A DNA stretch of 64,000 bases from Rattus norvegicus (Eukaryota > Chordata > Mammalia > Rodentia > Muridae), in NCBI RefSeq assembly GCF_036323735.1, contig NC_086040.1, positions 4,864,568 through 4,928,567 on the forward strand. The letters run 5' to 3'. Positions 25,451-36,430 of the stretch are shown here, in pieces. The position numbers were made by a program, and so were the translations under genes. A model generated the notes under the pieces. The model did no database searches. It saw nothing but the letters and a program-made list of their open reading frames with translations, and was not told the DNA's origin. Each line of letters begins with the position of its first letter. The first letter of the stretch is position 1.

Positions 25451-25572
25451 ACAACTAGGGTTTACTTTTTTTTTTTTTTTTCGGAGCTGGGGACCGAACC
25501 CAGGGCCTTGCGCTTCCTAGGCAAGTGCTCTACCACTGAGCTAAATCCCCAACCCCACAACTAGGGTTTACT
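25451..25572 (-). mobile_element. ID SINE (BC1-like) with 16-bp target duplication
   Basis: A minus-strand ID element: T-tract at 25466-25480 (its A-tail), then the ID body to 25556 (CGGAGCTGGGGACCGAACCC at 25482). ID elements are tRNA-Ala-derived SINEs related to BC1 RNA, with an internal pol III promoter, and are mobilised by L1. The perfect target duplication ACAACTAGGGTTTACT occurs at 25451-25466 and 25557-25572. Copies B and C have only the single pre-insertion form of this site (about 27683 and 30942), confirming the insertion boundaries. Confidence 0.97.
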
Positions 25573-26150
25573 AATTTGCCTCAAATTCAGAGTAAATAGC
25601 TATTTGGTAGGGAGAACAAAGAGAATGAAAAGATCAGATATGGGGAGAACGAAGAAATCTGGCCATCAGTCTTGGTATAAAAAAAGGAAGAAATATGTGG
25701 TCCTTGGTACAGCTCAGTGAGTACTTGGTAGGATTTAGTGGAATTGCTAAAGAGATAGCTTTGATCTGAGCCTCCCACCTAAAGGAATCAGGAGCTGCAC
25801 CCTCTCAGAAGCATCTGGACTTCCCTGTTCTTATGGTTTCTGGAAATCAGACAGTTTATATAATTAATTTCTTTATTCCAAAAGCCAAGTGTTGGGAAGG
25901 GCACAGTTGTTTTCCTGACAGCTCTAGGCCTTTACTCTTTTTGACAAGAAGAAAAAGGTCCTAAGGAAAGAGGGAGAGACAGGTATTGTGTCCCTAGCTC
26001 AGAGTAATCTCCTCTATGTTTTGGATATCTATAGTGTAGTCTGTGAAGTAGCAGTGCTATTAGTTGTGAATTCATCATCTCAGTCTTTCCACTAATATTT
26101 CCACTGACTACCACTTCACTTTTCTGAGTCAATAGGTATGATTAGCGGTC

Positions 26151-28305
26151 AGTTTTCTCTTCTTTTATTTCTTTCATTTTTTTATGTTTTAGCAATTTTT
26201 ATTGCTTTTTTAAACTTGATGTTTCTATATTTACATTTAATGTTATTTCGTTTCCCATTTTCATGCCAATAAGATTCCTACCCGTATCTTCCCCTTATTC
26301 TTTAACACCCCTGACTGCGCCTTCACATTCCCTTTAACTGGGAGACAAACCTAGAGAGGTCCAACAGCTTCTGCTTCCATTCATGATGAACAAGGCCATT
26401 CTCTGCCACATGCAGTTTGAGCCATAGCTCTGTCCATGTCCATTCATTGAATATCCGTCTAGTACCAGAAAGCTCTGGTTCAATGACATTGTTATTATTA
26501 TGGGATTGAAAGCTCCTTCACCTCTTGAAATCCTTTATAAAAATCTGCCAACAAGAGGTCTGTTTCAGTTCACTGGTTTGCCACTAGCATTCACTTCTTA
26601 GTTGACATGATCTACCTGTCTCTCTCAGGAAATATCTATATCCGGTTGCTGGCAGAATGCGCATTTAGCTACATCAATCTTATCTAGTTTTGGTGGCTGG
26701 TATATAATATAATATAATATAATATAATATAATATAATATAATATATACATATATATATTATATGCATATATATATATATGTACTTTAGTTGGCTTCTAC
26801 ATCTATGTGGTTAGGTGGAATGGCAACATGGATTCTGAGCAACTAGGTCAAGAAGGTAGAGTTCAGAAATGACAATGCCAAATAGACTCCCTCCTGTTCT
26901 TATGAACCTATTAAAGTTGAGGTTTCACAGGTCCTCAAGCAATTTTTATTTCAGCCCATCCTCCGGTATCATATGATTGGCCTTCATAGAGAATCATGGT
27001 AAAACATCCGACCCTCAACTCTAGCAATGGGAACACCGGAAGGTAGATAGTGTAGTACTGATATCAAATAGGACTAGAGAACTGAATTCTATAGTCATTT
27101 TGTCCTTAGCTTTGCTGAAAATGGAATGAGAAACAGAATTTTTGAGTACACATACAGGAATAAAAATAAAGTCTCTAATCAAGGAATGTACAATGAGAAA
27201 GTGAAATACAATATTCAGTCAATTAAGTCTGTAGGCAAAATACTGGACTTTGGGAAATAGGGAAAACCTGGGATATTGAACTGTATGTCACAGGAATGAA
27301 TCTGGAAATAAAATATTATCTAGAAGAATCTCCTCCACTCTATGTTCCTAAATCATTTCTAGCCATGCTAAGAACCTGACTAAGTTTGTCAATTCAGAGC
27401 ATGTAACCACTAATGAAGCAAAGAGAAATCTCTAGCTTTAGAGAGATGTAGTAAGTAAAGGTTTCCACTGTGTCACAGGATACTTTCCTGGAAAGGGCGC
27501 CTCATATCTGGTCAATGTAAGGAAAGCTGTTTAGCATGTAGGCCATGGCAGTTCTCAGTGCCATCATCCTTAGGCCCTGCCTGAAAAATCTCTTGTATCT
27601 TGGAGAGACCTAGCTTCTTCTATGATTTCACAAGTATTGTCGTGACTGCAACTGCCTCTCAGATATTCCTTCAGTACCTCTAGAGTTTACTAATTGGCCT
27701 CTAATGTATTGTAAACAGTCATTTGGGAGGGAGAACACAGAGGATGAAGTGATCAGACATGGGGAGTAGGAAGCTGGCCTTCTGTCTTGGTATAAAAAAG
27801 GAAGAAATATGTGGTCTATGGGAAAGCACCTTGAGTCTTGGGTAGGGGTTGAGTAGGTTCACTGAAGAGATAGCCTTGATCTGACCCTTCCATATATGGG
27901 AATCAGGAAATGCGAGCCTCTCAGAAGCATCTGAACTTCCCTGCTTGTTATTTTTCTTGGAAGTCAGATAGTTTATATAAATCATTTTTTATACCAAAAG
28001 CCAGGTGTTTGGAAGAGCACTATAGTTTTCCTGAGAGCTCACAGCTTTTATCCTTTTGCCAAGAAGGAAAAGTTCCTATGGAAGAAAGATAAGGCAAGTA
28101 CTGCGTCCTTAGCACAGAGTAAACTCCTCCATGCATTGGATTCTAATAATGCAGTTCGTTTGTGTCACTGATATCTAGGACGGAGAAGTGCTTCTAGAGG
28201 AGACTTCATCATATCAGTCTTTCCACTAGTATTGCTCTGAATACCATTCCCTGACAGTGACCCCTTGATTTTGAGACAATAGTTGTGATTAGCTGGGAGA
28301 TTTGT
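26151..28305. repeat. Tandem unit copy B (2.2 kb)
   Basis: Second direct copy: L1 3' UTR-like head (26190-26695), AT-rich microsatellite, then the unique part with the same landmarks in the same order (GGATTCTGAGCAACTAGGTC at 26830, TTTTTGAGTACACATACAGG at 27139, GTAAGGAAAGCTGTTTAG at 27520). Relative to A and C it lacks roughly 150 bp between about 27100 and 27125. The minus-strand frame at 27719-27985 lies in a stretch shared by all copies but is not conserved as a protein. Confidence 0.9.
26701..26782. repeat. (AATAT)n pentanucleotide and (TA)n tract in copy B
   Basis: About eight AATAT pentamers followed by TA-rich sequence, at the place where copy A has TCTA and copy C has TA. Confidence 0.95.
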
Positions 28306-28745
28306 TTCTTTTATTTCTTTCATTTTTTTTAAATTTTAAACAAATTTTATTTGCTTTTTTTTAATTGGATATTTCTAAATTTACGTTTAAAATGTTATTT
28401 CTTTTCACAGTTTCCTGAATATAAGATCCATGTCCAGTCCCCTACCCTTCTATAACCCGCCTTACTGCCCCTGGACGTTCACTTAAATTGGGAGTCAAAC
28501 CTAGGCAGGATCAAGGGTTCTCCTTCCTTTGTTGCCCAACAAGGCTATCCTCCGCAACCAATCCATTTGGAGCCATAGGTCTGTTCATGTAAATTCTTTG
28601 AATATTGGTCTACTACCAGAAAGATCAGTTTCATTGGCATTGTTTTTCTTATGGGGTTGAAAGCACCTTCACCTCTTCTAATCCTTTCTAAAAATCTACC
28701 AACATGAAGTCCGTTTTCAGTTCACTTGTTTGCCACTAGTGTTCA

Positions 28746-29186
28746 TGTTGTGGTTTGCTCTGAAGTGATCTGTGTTTGATGCTAATTCCACTGCCCCAAG
28801 GTCAGCTGCATAGCCCTGTACTCAGAACTCAGGTTACTTCAGCAGAACCACATTCCCATTGAATTTGTAAAGTATATGTGAGTGGCAGTAACAAGATAGA
28901 AGGATTGTTATCATGGGAGGAGAAGGAAGAATGGGTGGGAGAGATGTTTGAAGGAAGAAGAGGAAACTAGAGGAATAAAGTGACAAAGGAAGATGACAGA
29001 GTGAGAAGCCATGGTAGGTAAATTTAAGGTTCTGCTCTGTTTATTTTCAGGTCATTAAGGAATAGATGGTACCCAGCTTTATATTTATAAGTAGGCAATT
29101 ATATCTAATCAACTGGATCAAAGATTATTGTGTTGTGTGTTTTTTAGGTGAGGATTTGAGTATAGGAAAGTGTGTGGCGGCACAAA
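28746..29186. mobile_element. Possible solo LTR inside copy C
   Basis: A block absent from copies A and B, starting TGTTGTGGTTTGCTC and ending near GTGTGGCGGCACA, with a GATGCTAATTCCACTGCCCC phrase that I loosely associate with a rodent LTR. I find no clean target-site duplication, because the right flank is rearranged. Family and orientation are uncertain. Confidence 0.35.
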
Positions 29187-29327
29187 GAAGCTAGGTCTCT
29201 CCAGGATACAAGAGATTTTTCAGGCAGGGCCTAACGCTGATGTCACTGAGAACTGCCATGGCCTACATGCTAAACAGCTTTCCTTACATTGACCAGATAT
29301 GAGGGTGCCCTTTCCAGGAGAGTCTCC
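29187..29327 (-). repeat. Inverted copy of a tandem-unit segment
   Basis: The reverse complement matches 27480-27615 (copy B) and 30735-30880 (copy C) closely, from the TAAGGAAAGCTGTTTAGCAT region to TGGAGAGACCTAGCTTCTT. It is the only inverted piece of the array and sits beside the LTR-like block. Confidence 0.88.
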
Positions 29328-29540
29328 TTTGGGAAGGTGTTTCTCCAAGATATCTAGGAGAGAATTTCAGACACATCGGTGCCAGAGTTAGCAAGGTAAA
29401 AGTAAATTTTACTTTTCTATTTTTACTAGAACACATTCACTTCTGTATATAATATGCTCTACCTGTGTCTCTCAGGAAATATCTATATCTGGTTACTGGA
29501 AGTATGCTCTTTATATCTTCATCAATCTTGTCTAGTTTTG

Positions 29541-29542
<2 letters not shown>

Positions 29543-29597
<55 letters not shown>
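29543..29597. repeat. (TA)n microsatellite in copy C
   Basis: About 27 TA dinucleotides at the position corresponding to the TCTA tract of copy A and the AATAT tract of copy B. Confidence 0.97.
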
Positions 29598-29599
<2 letters not shown>

Positions 29600-31155
29600 T
29601 CCTTTTGGTGGCTCCTACCACTATGTGGTTAGGTAGAACTTTCAAATGGATTCTGAACAACTAAGTCCAAATGTAGAATCCACAAAGCACAATGCCAAAT
29701 ATACTCCCTCCTGTTCTTATGAACATATTGAAGTTGAGGTTTCAATGGACTTCAAGCCTTTCCTCTCCCTGTCCTTCCTCTTGTATCTTATTATTCCTGA
29801 TGAATGAATCATGGTAAAACATCCACAACCCTCAATCTGGCCACAGGTACTCAGAAAGTCAGATAATGCAGAACTCATATCAAATGGGACTAGAGAACCG
29901 AATTCTATAGTCCATGTTGTCCTATCCTTTACTTATGTCTGGTGATTTTTGGATAAAATAATGATTTGGGAGTTTATCATTTCAAGTAGTACATAATATT
30001 TATACTGTTATACTCATTCTATAGCTGGGCCACATTTGTTGCCAAAATCATTGCACAAAATGGAACTGGAAAAAAGAATTTTTGAGTACACATTAAGGAA
30101 TAAATATAATGTCTGAAGAAAGAATCATGATAAAACATCTACAACCCTCTGTTCTTGCCCTGGGACCACAGGAATGTAGATATTCGAGAAATAATATCTA
30201 ATGGAACTACAGAACCGCATTCTATAGTCCAAGTTGTCCTTTGCTTTACTGATGTCTGGTAATTTATGGATAAAATAAGGATTTGGAAGTTTATCTTTTG
30301 AAGGAGGTACACAATGTTTACACTGTTATATTCACTCTATAGCTGTGTCCCATTTGTTGCCAAATTCACTGCAAAAAATGGAATTGGAAAAATGAAATTT
30401 TTGAGTACACATGCAGGAACATATATAATGTCCCCTGTCAGTGAATGTACAATCAGAGAATGTAGAACAATATACACTCAATTAAAGTTCTGTAGGGAAA
30501 ATACTGCCACTTGGGAAACAGAGAAAACCTAGGGAATTGAACTTTAAGTCACAGGATTGGACCTGGGTATAAAATTAATCTCCAGAAAAATCTCCTTCTC
30601 TATGTGTTCCTAGATCTTTTCTACCCATGACAAGCCCCTGACTAACTTTCTTCATTCAGTGCATGTAACCACTAATAAACCAGAGAGAAGTCTCTAGCTT
30701 TAGTGAGATGTAGCATGTAAAGGTTTCTACTGTGTCACAGGAGATACTCCAAGAAAGGGCACCCTCATATCTGGTCCATGTAAGGAAATCTGTTCAGCAG
30801 GTAGGCCATGGCAGTTCTCAATGACATCATCATTAGGCCCTGCCTGAAAAATTTCTTGTATCCTGGAGAGCCCTAGCTTCTTGATCTCTCAAATGTTGTC
30901 TTGACAGTCACTGCCTCTCAGGTATTCCTTCTGTATATCTATGGTTTACTAATTGGCCTCTAATTCAGAGTAAAGAGCCATTTTGGAGGGAGAACAAATA
31001 TGATGAAGAGAACAGAGATGGGGAGAAGGAAGCTGGCCTTCTGTCTTGGTATAAAAGGAAAGAAGATATATGTGGTTCTTGGGAAAACATCCTGGGAAGA
31101 TGGCTTTAGTTTTTTGTTCTTTTGGTTCACCAAGCTCTTGAAGTTGCTGAACATC

Positions 31156-33517
31156 CTAAAGACTTTTGCGAGATGGTAAAGGTTCTATATACAACTTTTT
31201 AGATTTCAATGGTCCTGGGGATTTTATGGCTGATGGTAAATGTTTCCCAGGAAGAGTGCTAGAGCCAGATTGATTTTTAGATGCTTTAGGAAACATGGAA
31301 TTTTTCTGATATATTTTGGCTAGTGGAACAATGTCTAAATGATTTTTTTTTGATGTGGACTTTCCCTCAGACTTTTGGAAATAAAAAAAAAAGGTTTTGT
31401 ATTTTTGAAGTCTAATTTGCACAATGACAAATCACTTTGAGTATGGAGAACATTTTCTGGAGCCCTAGAGAGGTGTGAAAAAATTCTCTGAATCCCTGGG
31501 GCAGATGGTGAACCTGCCTTTTGGGTAGAAGGAGGAGTAACTTGAGCATGTTTGGACGATATGGAATATCCAGCATGCCCTTGTAAGGATTGGCAACTTT
31601 CCACATTTCCATGGTCAGTTTTGGAAAATCCCAAGGCCTTTTGGACATATGGAGGTGTGGGACTCACCTGAGGAGTAGTTGTAGGTTTTAATGTCACTTT
31701 GACAGCAGAAGATGGCACAAGATCCCTTTTGGCAGAAGGGGGAAGGTTGAAACTGTCTTCGTTAGAGAAGAAATTTCTCAAGACTCCATGAGAAGGATCA
31801 AATCTTATCCCTGTGTTTCTAGAAACTGGATGCCTGTGGTCCAGTTTGGTAGAGGGAGAATTTCGAATATATCTCCCCGGAGTGGACATGTGAAATAAAT
31901 CTACTTGGGTAGATGGGGATAGTTGTAAAGCATGTTGTTCTGACGCAGTATATCCTAAGACATCCTTCTCAGATGAGGAAGGTTTTAATGTACCGTGTAT
32001 ATGTGTAGAAATCCTGACTGTGACATCAGAATGGGGGGAAGGTATTAGAGATACCTCTGAAGATGTGACCTCTCCCTGAGCATCATGGACATATGTGAGA
32101 GGTTTGAGAGACTCGTGAGCAGATAAGGATGTTTCTAGATATCGTAGTGTAATTGTGGAAGTTCCAAGAGAAATTTCTTCTGCTGGAGAAGTGGAAACCG
32201 ACTTTCATATAGAAACGTCAGGTTCCATAGCCTGCTTGCTAGGCAAAACAGGTTCCAAGGCCCCTTCAATAGATAAGGTAAAATCCAGAGCCTTTCATGT
32301 ATTTGTCAGATATTCTGGGTCCACTTGTGGGTATAAAGAAGGACTGGAAACCCTTTGTGCATATTTGGAAGGGTGTGTAGCTTCTTCTGTAGTTGGGGAA
32401 GATGGCTGATCTTAAGGAGATAAGGAAGTTCCTATAGCCTCCTGTGAATTTTGCGGAGGTCGTATGCATTCTTTGGCACAAATGGAATCCAAGGAATCTG
32501 TTTCCTCAGATGTCGAGGATGGTACAGACACTGGAGTTTGCATATCATATTCCTCTACTCCTCATTCATATATGGTTGGATCCATAAACTTCTCTACAGT
32601 TGTAATATGTCCTAGAACATCTTTTTTACATGTGTCACAACCACAAGACACTTCTAAATATGTGACTGTGGGTAGAACTCCTTTTGTAGATGTTTCTTGT
32701 CCCACAGTCTCGTTATGAGATAGAGTACGACTCAGAATAGTGCTCAGTTTTGGGAAATTCTAGCATCTCTGATGTATATTTGGAAAATGTTGTAGCCCCT
32801 CCTTTCTGGACAGAATGACCTAGAGTTCCCTGAGGAGGTAGGGGATGTTTTCTCTTCTCTGCACGTTGTACATATATAGAGTCTGCACAGATCATTCACT
32901 GTGTGTTGTGATAAACTTGGCTCTTTTGGGCCTGATGACATGTCAGGAGGGTCCTTTAATTCTCTGTTGTAGAGGGACATAGGAAGCACTGAGGAAGACG
33001 GTGAGGGTTTTAGATACCATTTTTATGAGCACAAGGCACAAGAGCCTTGTAAACTCAGAATTTTCTACCACATCTTGTGTGGGTGTGGAACTCTCAAATA
33101 GCCCCTTTTGAACTGGCAATGTTCCTTGATCTAATGGTGTACATGCAGAAAGTTTTGTCTCTTCTTGGGCTGGTATGTGTGTTATGAGGTACACTTGGGT
33201 ATTTGTGGCTGCATTTTGTCCACCTTGGACCATAAGTGAAGATTAAAGCCCGTTTTTTATACTGGAGGACTTTGACGGTCCTCTTGGTTTAATAAGGATG
33301 TTCTGAAATCCCCTTTGTCAGCAGAATCAGGTTCAAACTCACTTTACCCAAGCAGATTGCATAAGGCACTTTGGTGGAGATGGGGGACATCTTCGACTGT
33401 CTTTGTGAATGGACATAGCTCTCTGCCCTGCTTTGGCAGCTGGAGAAGGTATTAAAGTCTTGTCTGGAGAGGGGGAAGGACTTAATAAACTTGTGGAATA
33501 TGAGAAATCACTGAGAT
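31156..33517 (-). pseudogene. Ser/Pro/Thr-rich repetitive coding-like region, 3' part, broken
   Basis: The minus strand keeps one frame open from about 32203 to 31335 (about 290 codons), far longer than chance in this AT-rich DNA. The same frame continues upstream to about 32740 with only four stops (near 32546, 32412, 32291 and 32206). The translated text is rich in S, P, T, K and E, with recurring degenerate phrases such as EATHPSKYAQ, ALEPVLPSKQ and SPAEEISLG, suggesting decayed short protein repeats. A homopolymer at 31383-31392 shifts the frame, after which text continues to a stop at 31156. Other pieces of the same style lie at 33233-32943 and 33480-33340. I see no membrane segment or known domain and do not recognise the family. 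A testis-type low-complexity protein is a guess. The stops, frameshifts and L1 interruption argue for a pseudogene, though exons of a real gene cannot be ruled out. Confidence 0.55.
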
Positions 33518-34150
33518 TACATTTAAAAGGGGAACAAGAATACACTTGGAGGGAATGAGGAGGTAAAGTTTACAACAGAGGTAGAAGGAAGACCCTTTTA
33601 CAGCCTGCCCCACATGTGGCACATACATATACTGCCACCTGACTAGATAAGATGGATGAAGCAAAAAAGTGCAGACTGACAGGAAACGGAAGTAGATCTC
33701 TCCTGAGAGACACAGCAAGAATATAGCAAATACATAGGTGAATGTCAGCAAAAACCACTGAACTGAGAACGGGACCCTTGTTGAAAGAATCCAGGAAAGG
33801 ACAGAGAGAGATTGAAGGGTCTCGAGACCCCATCTGAACAACAATGCCAACCAATCAGAGCTTCCATATACTAAGTCACTACCCACAGACTCTATATGCA
33901 CTGACCCTGGGCTCGAATTTTATAGGTAGCAATGAATAGCTTAGAAAGAGCACCAGTGCAAGGGGAAAACCTTGGTCCTACCAAGACTGAACTCCCCATT
34001 AATTGGGATTATTGTGGGGAGGCACTAATGTGGGAGGAAGGGGAGCTAACACCTATATAGAAGGAAATATGTAGGAAATATGGGGATGTTGGCCCAGTAA
34101 TTGGGAAAGGGAGTAACAATTGAAATGTTAAAAAACAAAACAACCAAGTT
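33518..34150 (+). mobile_element. L1 3' UTR insertion
   Basis: Plus-strand L1 3' UTR only, starting TTTAAAAGGGGAACAAGAAT, passing GGGTCTCGAGACCCCATCTG at 33818, and ending in an A-rich stretch near 34130. It lies in antisense orientation to the coding-like region and helps split it. Confidence 0.93.
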
Positions 34151-34189
34151 AATATATGTGGAGGAAAAAAAAGAAATTTTCAAAATGTT

Positions 34190-35430
34190 TAATCATTAGG
34201 AAAATGCAAATCAAAACATCCCTGACATTCCACCTCACATCAGTCTGAATGGCTACAAAAAAAAATCTCAGTTGACAGCAGATTCTGGCAAGGATGTGGA
34301 AAAAAATGAGCACTCCTCCATTGTTGTTGGGATTACAGACTGGTAAAAACCATTCTGGGATTCTGACTGAGAGCTTCTTTAGAATACTGGACATTGCACT
34401 ATCTATGTACCCAAGAATATCTCCCCTGAGCATATACACAAAACATTCTCCAACATACAACAAAGACATATGCTCTACTATGGTAACAGAAGAAGATGGA
34501 AAGTACCCAGATGCCCTTCAAGAGAGGAATGGATACAGAAAATGTGATACATCTACACAATGGAATAGTACTCAACTATCCAAAAATGACATCATATAAT
34601 TCATAGGCAAGAGGATGGAACTAGAAAATATCACCCTGAGTGAGGTAACCCAATAACAGAAAAAACACACATGGTATGCAGTCAAAGATAAGCGGATATT
34701 AAACCAAATGCTCGAATTACCCAAGATGCACAGACCACAGGAATCTCAAGAAGGATGACCAAAATGTAGATGCTTCACTCATTCTTTAATAGGGGAACAA
34801 GAATACATATAGTAGGGCACAGGGTGGCAAAGTTTAGAGAAGAGACTGAAGGAACAGTCATTGAGACTCACATGGGGCCAATACATACAGCCACAAAACT
34901 AGATAAGATGCATGAAGCAGCAAAGAAGTGCAGGCTGAAAGGGACTGGATATAGACCTCTACTGAGAGACAAAGCCAGAATATGGCAAATACTTAGGCGA
35001 ATGCCAGCAGCAGACCACTGAACTGAGAAAGGGATCCCAGCTGAAGGAATCAGAGAAAGGCCTGAAAGAGATGAATGGGCTTGAGACCCCATGTGAAAAA
35101 AATGCCAACCAACCAGAGCTCCCAGGGACTAAGCTACTGCCCAAAGACTATATATGAACTAACCCTGGTCTCCAAACTAATAGGTATCACTGAATGCCTA
35201 GTAGGGGCACCAGTGGAAGGGGAAGACTTTGGTCCTCCCAAAACTGAACCCCAGTGAATGGCATTGTTGGGAGAATGGCAGTAATGTGGGGGTGGATCGG
35301 GAGAGGAACACCACTATAGAAGGGGAGGGGGAGGGGCTAGGAAAATGTTAACCTGAAAATCTAAAAAGGGAATAATATTTGAAATGTAAATAAGAAATTC
35401 CCAAGTTAATAAAGATTGAAGAAAAAAATC
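34190..35430 (+). mobile_element. 5'-truncated L1: ORF2 C-terminus plus 3' UTR
   Basis: Plus-strand L1 from the AAAATGCAAATCAAAACATC segment of ORF2 through the complete 3' UTR and an A-rich end (GTTAATAAAGATTGAAGAAA, about 35430). The frame contains stops. AAATCACT precedes the first L1 segment (about 33505) and follows this one (about 35426), so both segments may have entered as one insertion with an 8-bp target duplication, or nested. Together they divide the minus-strand coding-like region. Confidence 0.93.
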
Positions 35431-36430
35431 ACTCCTCTGGAAGAGGAGAATGTGATTTTCCGTTCAGGATATGTGAGAAGAATTTTGGAGACCTGGGCAA
35501 ATGTGGAATAACCTTATACAACATTGCAAACATTTGGTTATTTCCGAAAGTCTTGGGTGGGTAGGAACATCTTGGGGAAAAATGGGATATCCAAGTTCTC
35601 CATGTCTAGATAGGGAAGGATGTTGGGAACCTGGAATGTGTTGGGAAAGTACCAGTCCCAGTTTGTCAGTAGAAGAGTCAGCAGAAGGTGGCCCAGGCAC
35701 AGTGTGATATTCTTTGAATCTTTCACAGTTCTCTCCAGTACTGTGTTTTGTAGATGTTGCAGGCACTCTGGCTACCAACTCGTCAAAGTTCATATGTTCT
35801 TCAAACCCAGTAGATATAACCTGCTTTTTTTTTTCATCTTCCCAAGAATGGGCACTAAAGATGAGGCCACGCTTTTTCTGGTAGCAGGATAAAAGCAGAT
35901 GTCCTGGTCAGTGGGTTATTCAGTGACCTGCTATCCTTGGTCAGTGGATTACTCATGCCCTCAGGAACCCTCAGAGGAAGTGGAACTGTCCATTTCTTGT
36001 TCTCTGTCAGTTCCCTTCTGGGGTCTAGGGCCCTCTTATTGACTGAAGCATGTATACGATCTTTGAGTTTCTGTAGCTTTTCTGTAACACGAGCATCAGG
36101 TTTTTTGAATCTCTAGTCTTCATAGGGTTTTGTGCATCTGACCTTGTGCCGACTCCGTCTAAGTAGTCCCGGAGGTGCAAAGTCGCTCGGGTCTTCTCTG
36201 TTCAAGTGCTTCCCCCGTTGGGGTAGGATGTTGTATTCTGGTTGGGGGACACTGATAGGGGTCTCAGGCAGCGGAGGCTGGGAACCCTTAAAGTGCTTCC
36301 CCCGTTGGAGTCCGGTGTTATAATCATCTTGGGGGACACTGAAGGGATTCCCAGGCCGTGGAGGCTGGGAAATCGGCGATGCATGGTCAGAGGGTAAAGT
36401 CCAGGATGAGGCTCCCTGGCCTCTCTCCAC
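35431..36430 (-). pseudogene. Repetitive coding-like region, 5' part
   Basis: On the minus strand a frame from 36430 to 36113 contains a 29-residue unit twice: a SQPPxPxxPxSVPQxxYN core, then QRGKH. These correspond to plus-strand 87-bp repeats at about 36203-36289 and 36290-36376. After one in-frame TAG at 36113-36115 the same frame continues for about 80 codons through a charged segment (DARVTEKLQKLKDRIHAS) that looks helical. A further frame at 35793-35464 continues in the Ser/Pro-rich style. Codons before 36430 lack a clear ATG; the first methionines are in other frames or internal. On the minus strand an AATAAAAGGCC element (about 36438-36448) could be TATA-like. I do not recognise the family. 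It is probably the upstream part of the region at 31156-33517. Confidence 0.5.

Larger units (their letters stand above)
23755..26150. repeat. Tandem unit copy A (2.4 kb)
   Basis: First of three diverged direct copies of a larger unit. It consists of an L1 3' UTR-like head on the minus strand (23755-24290), a microsatellite, then 1.7 kb of otherwise unique DNA. Shared landmarks: GGATTCTGTGCAACTAGGTC (24425), TTTTGAGTACACATTCAGGA (24863), GTAAGGAAAGCTGTTTAG (25293) and CATCTCAGTCTTTCCACTAA (26075). Copy A alone carries an ID insertion. No convincing reading frame runs through all copies. Confidence 0.9.
28306..31085. repeat. Tandem unit copy C (2.8 kb, interrupted)
   Basis: Third direct copy: L1 3' UTR-like head (28310-28745), an unrelated block (28746-29430), then the rest of the unit (29431-31085). 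Within it about 315 bp are duplicated in tandem (about 29800-30113 and 30113-30430). The unit sequence ends near 31085, where the minus-strand coding-like region begins. The tail shared with A and B (near 30970-31080) includes GGGGAGAAGGAAGC and CTTGGTATAAAA. Confidence 0.88.
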
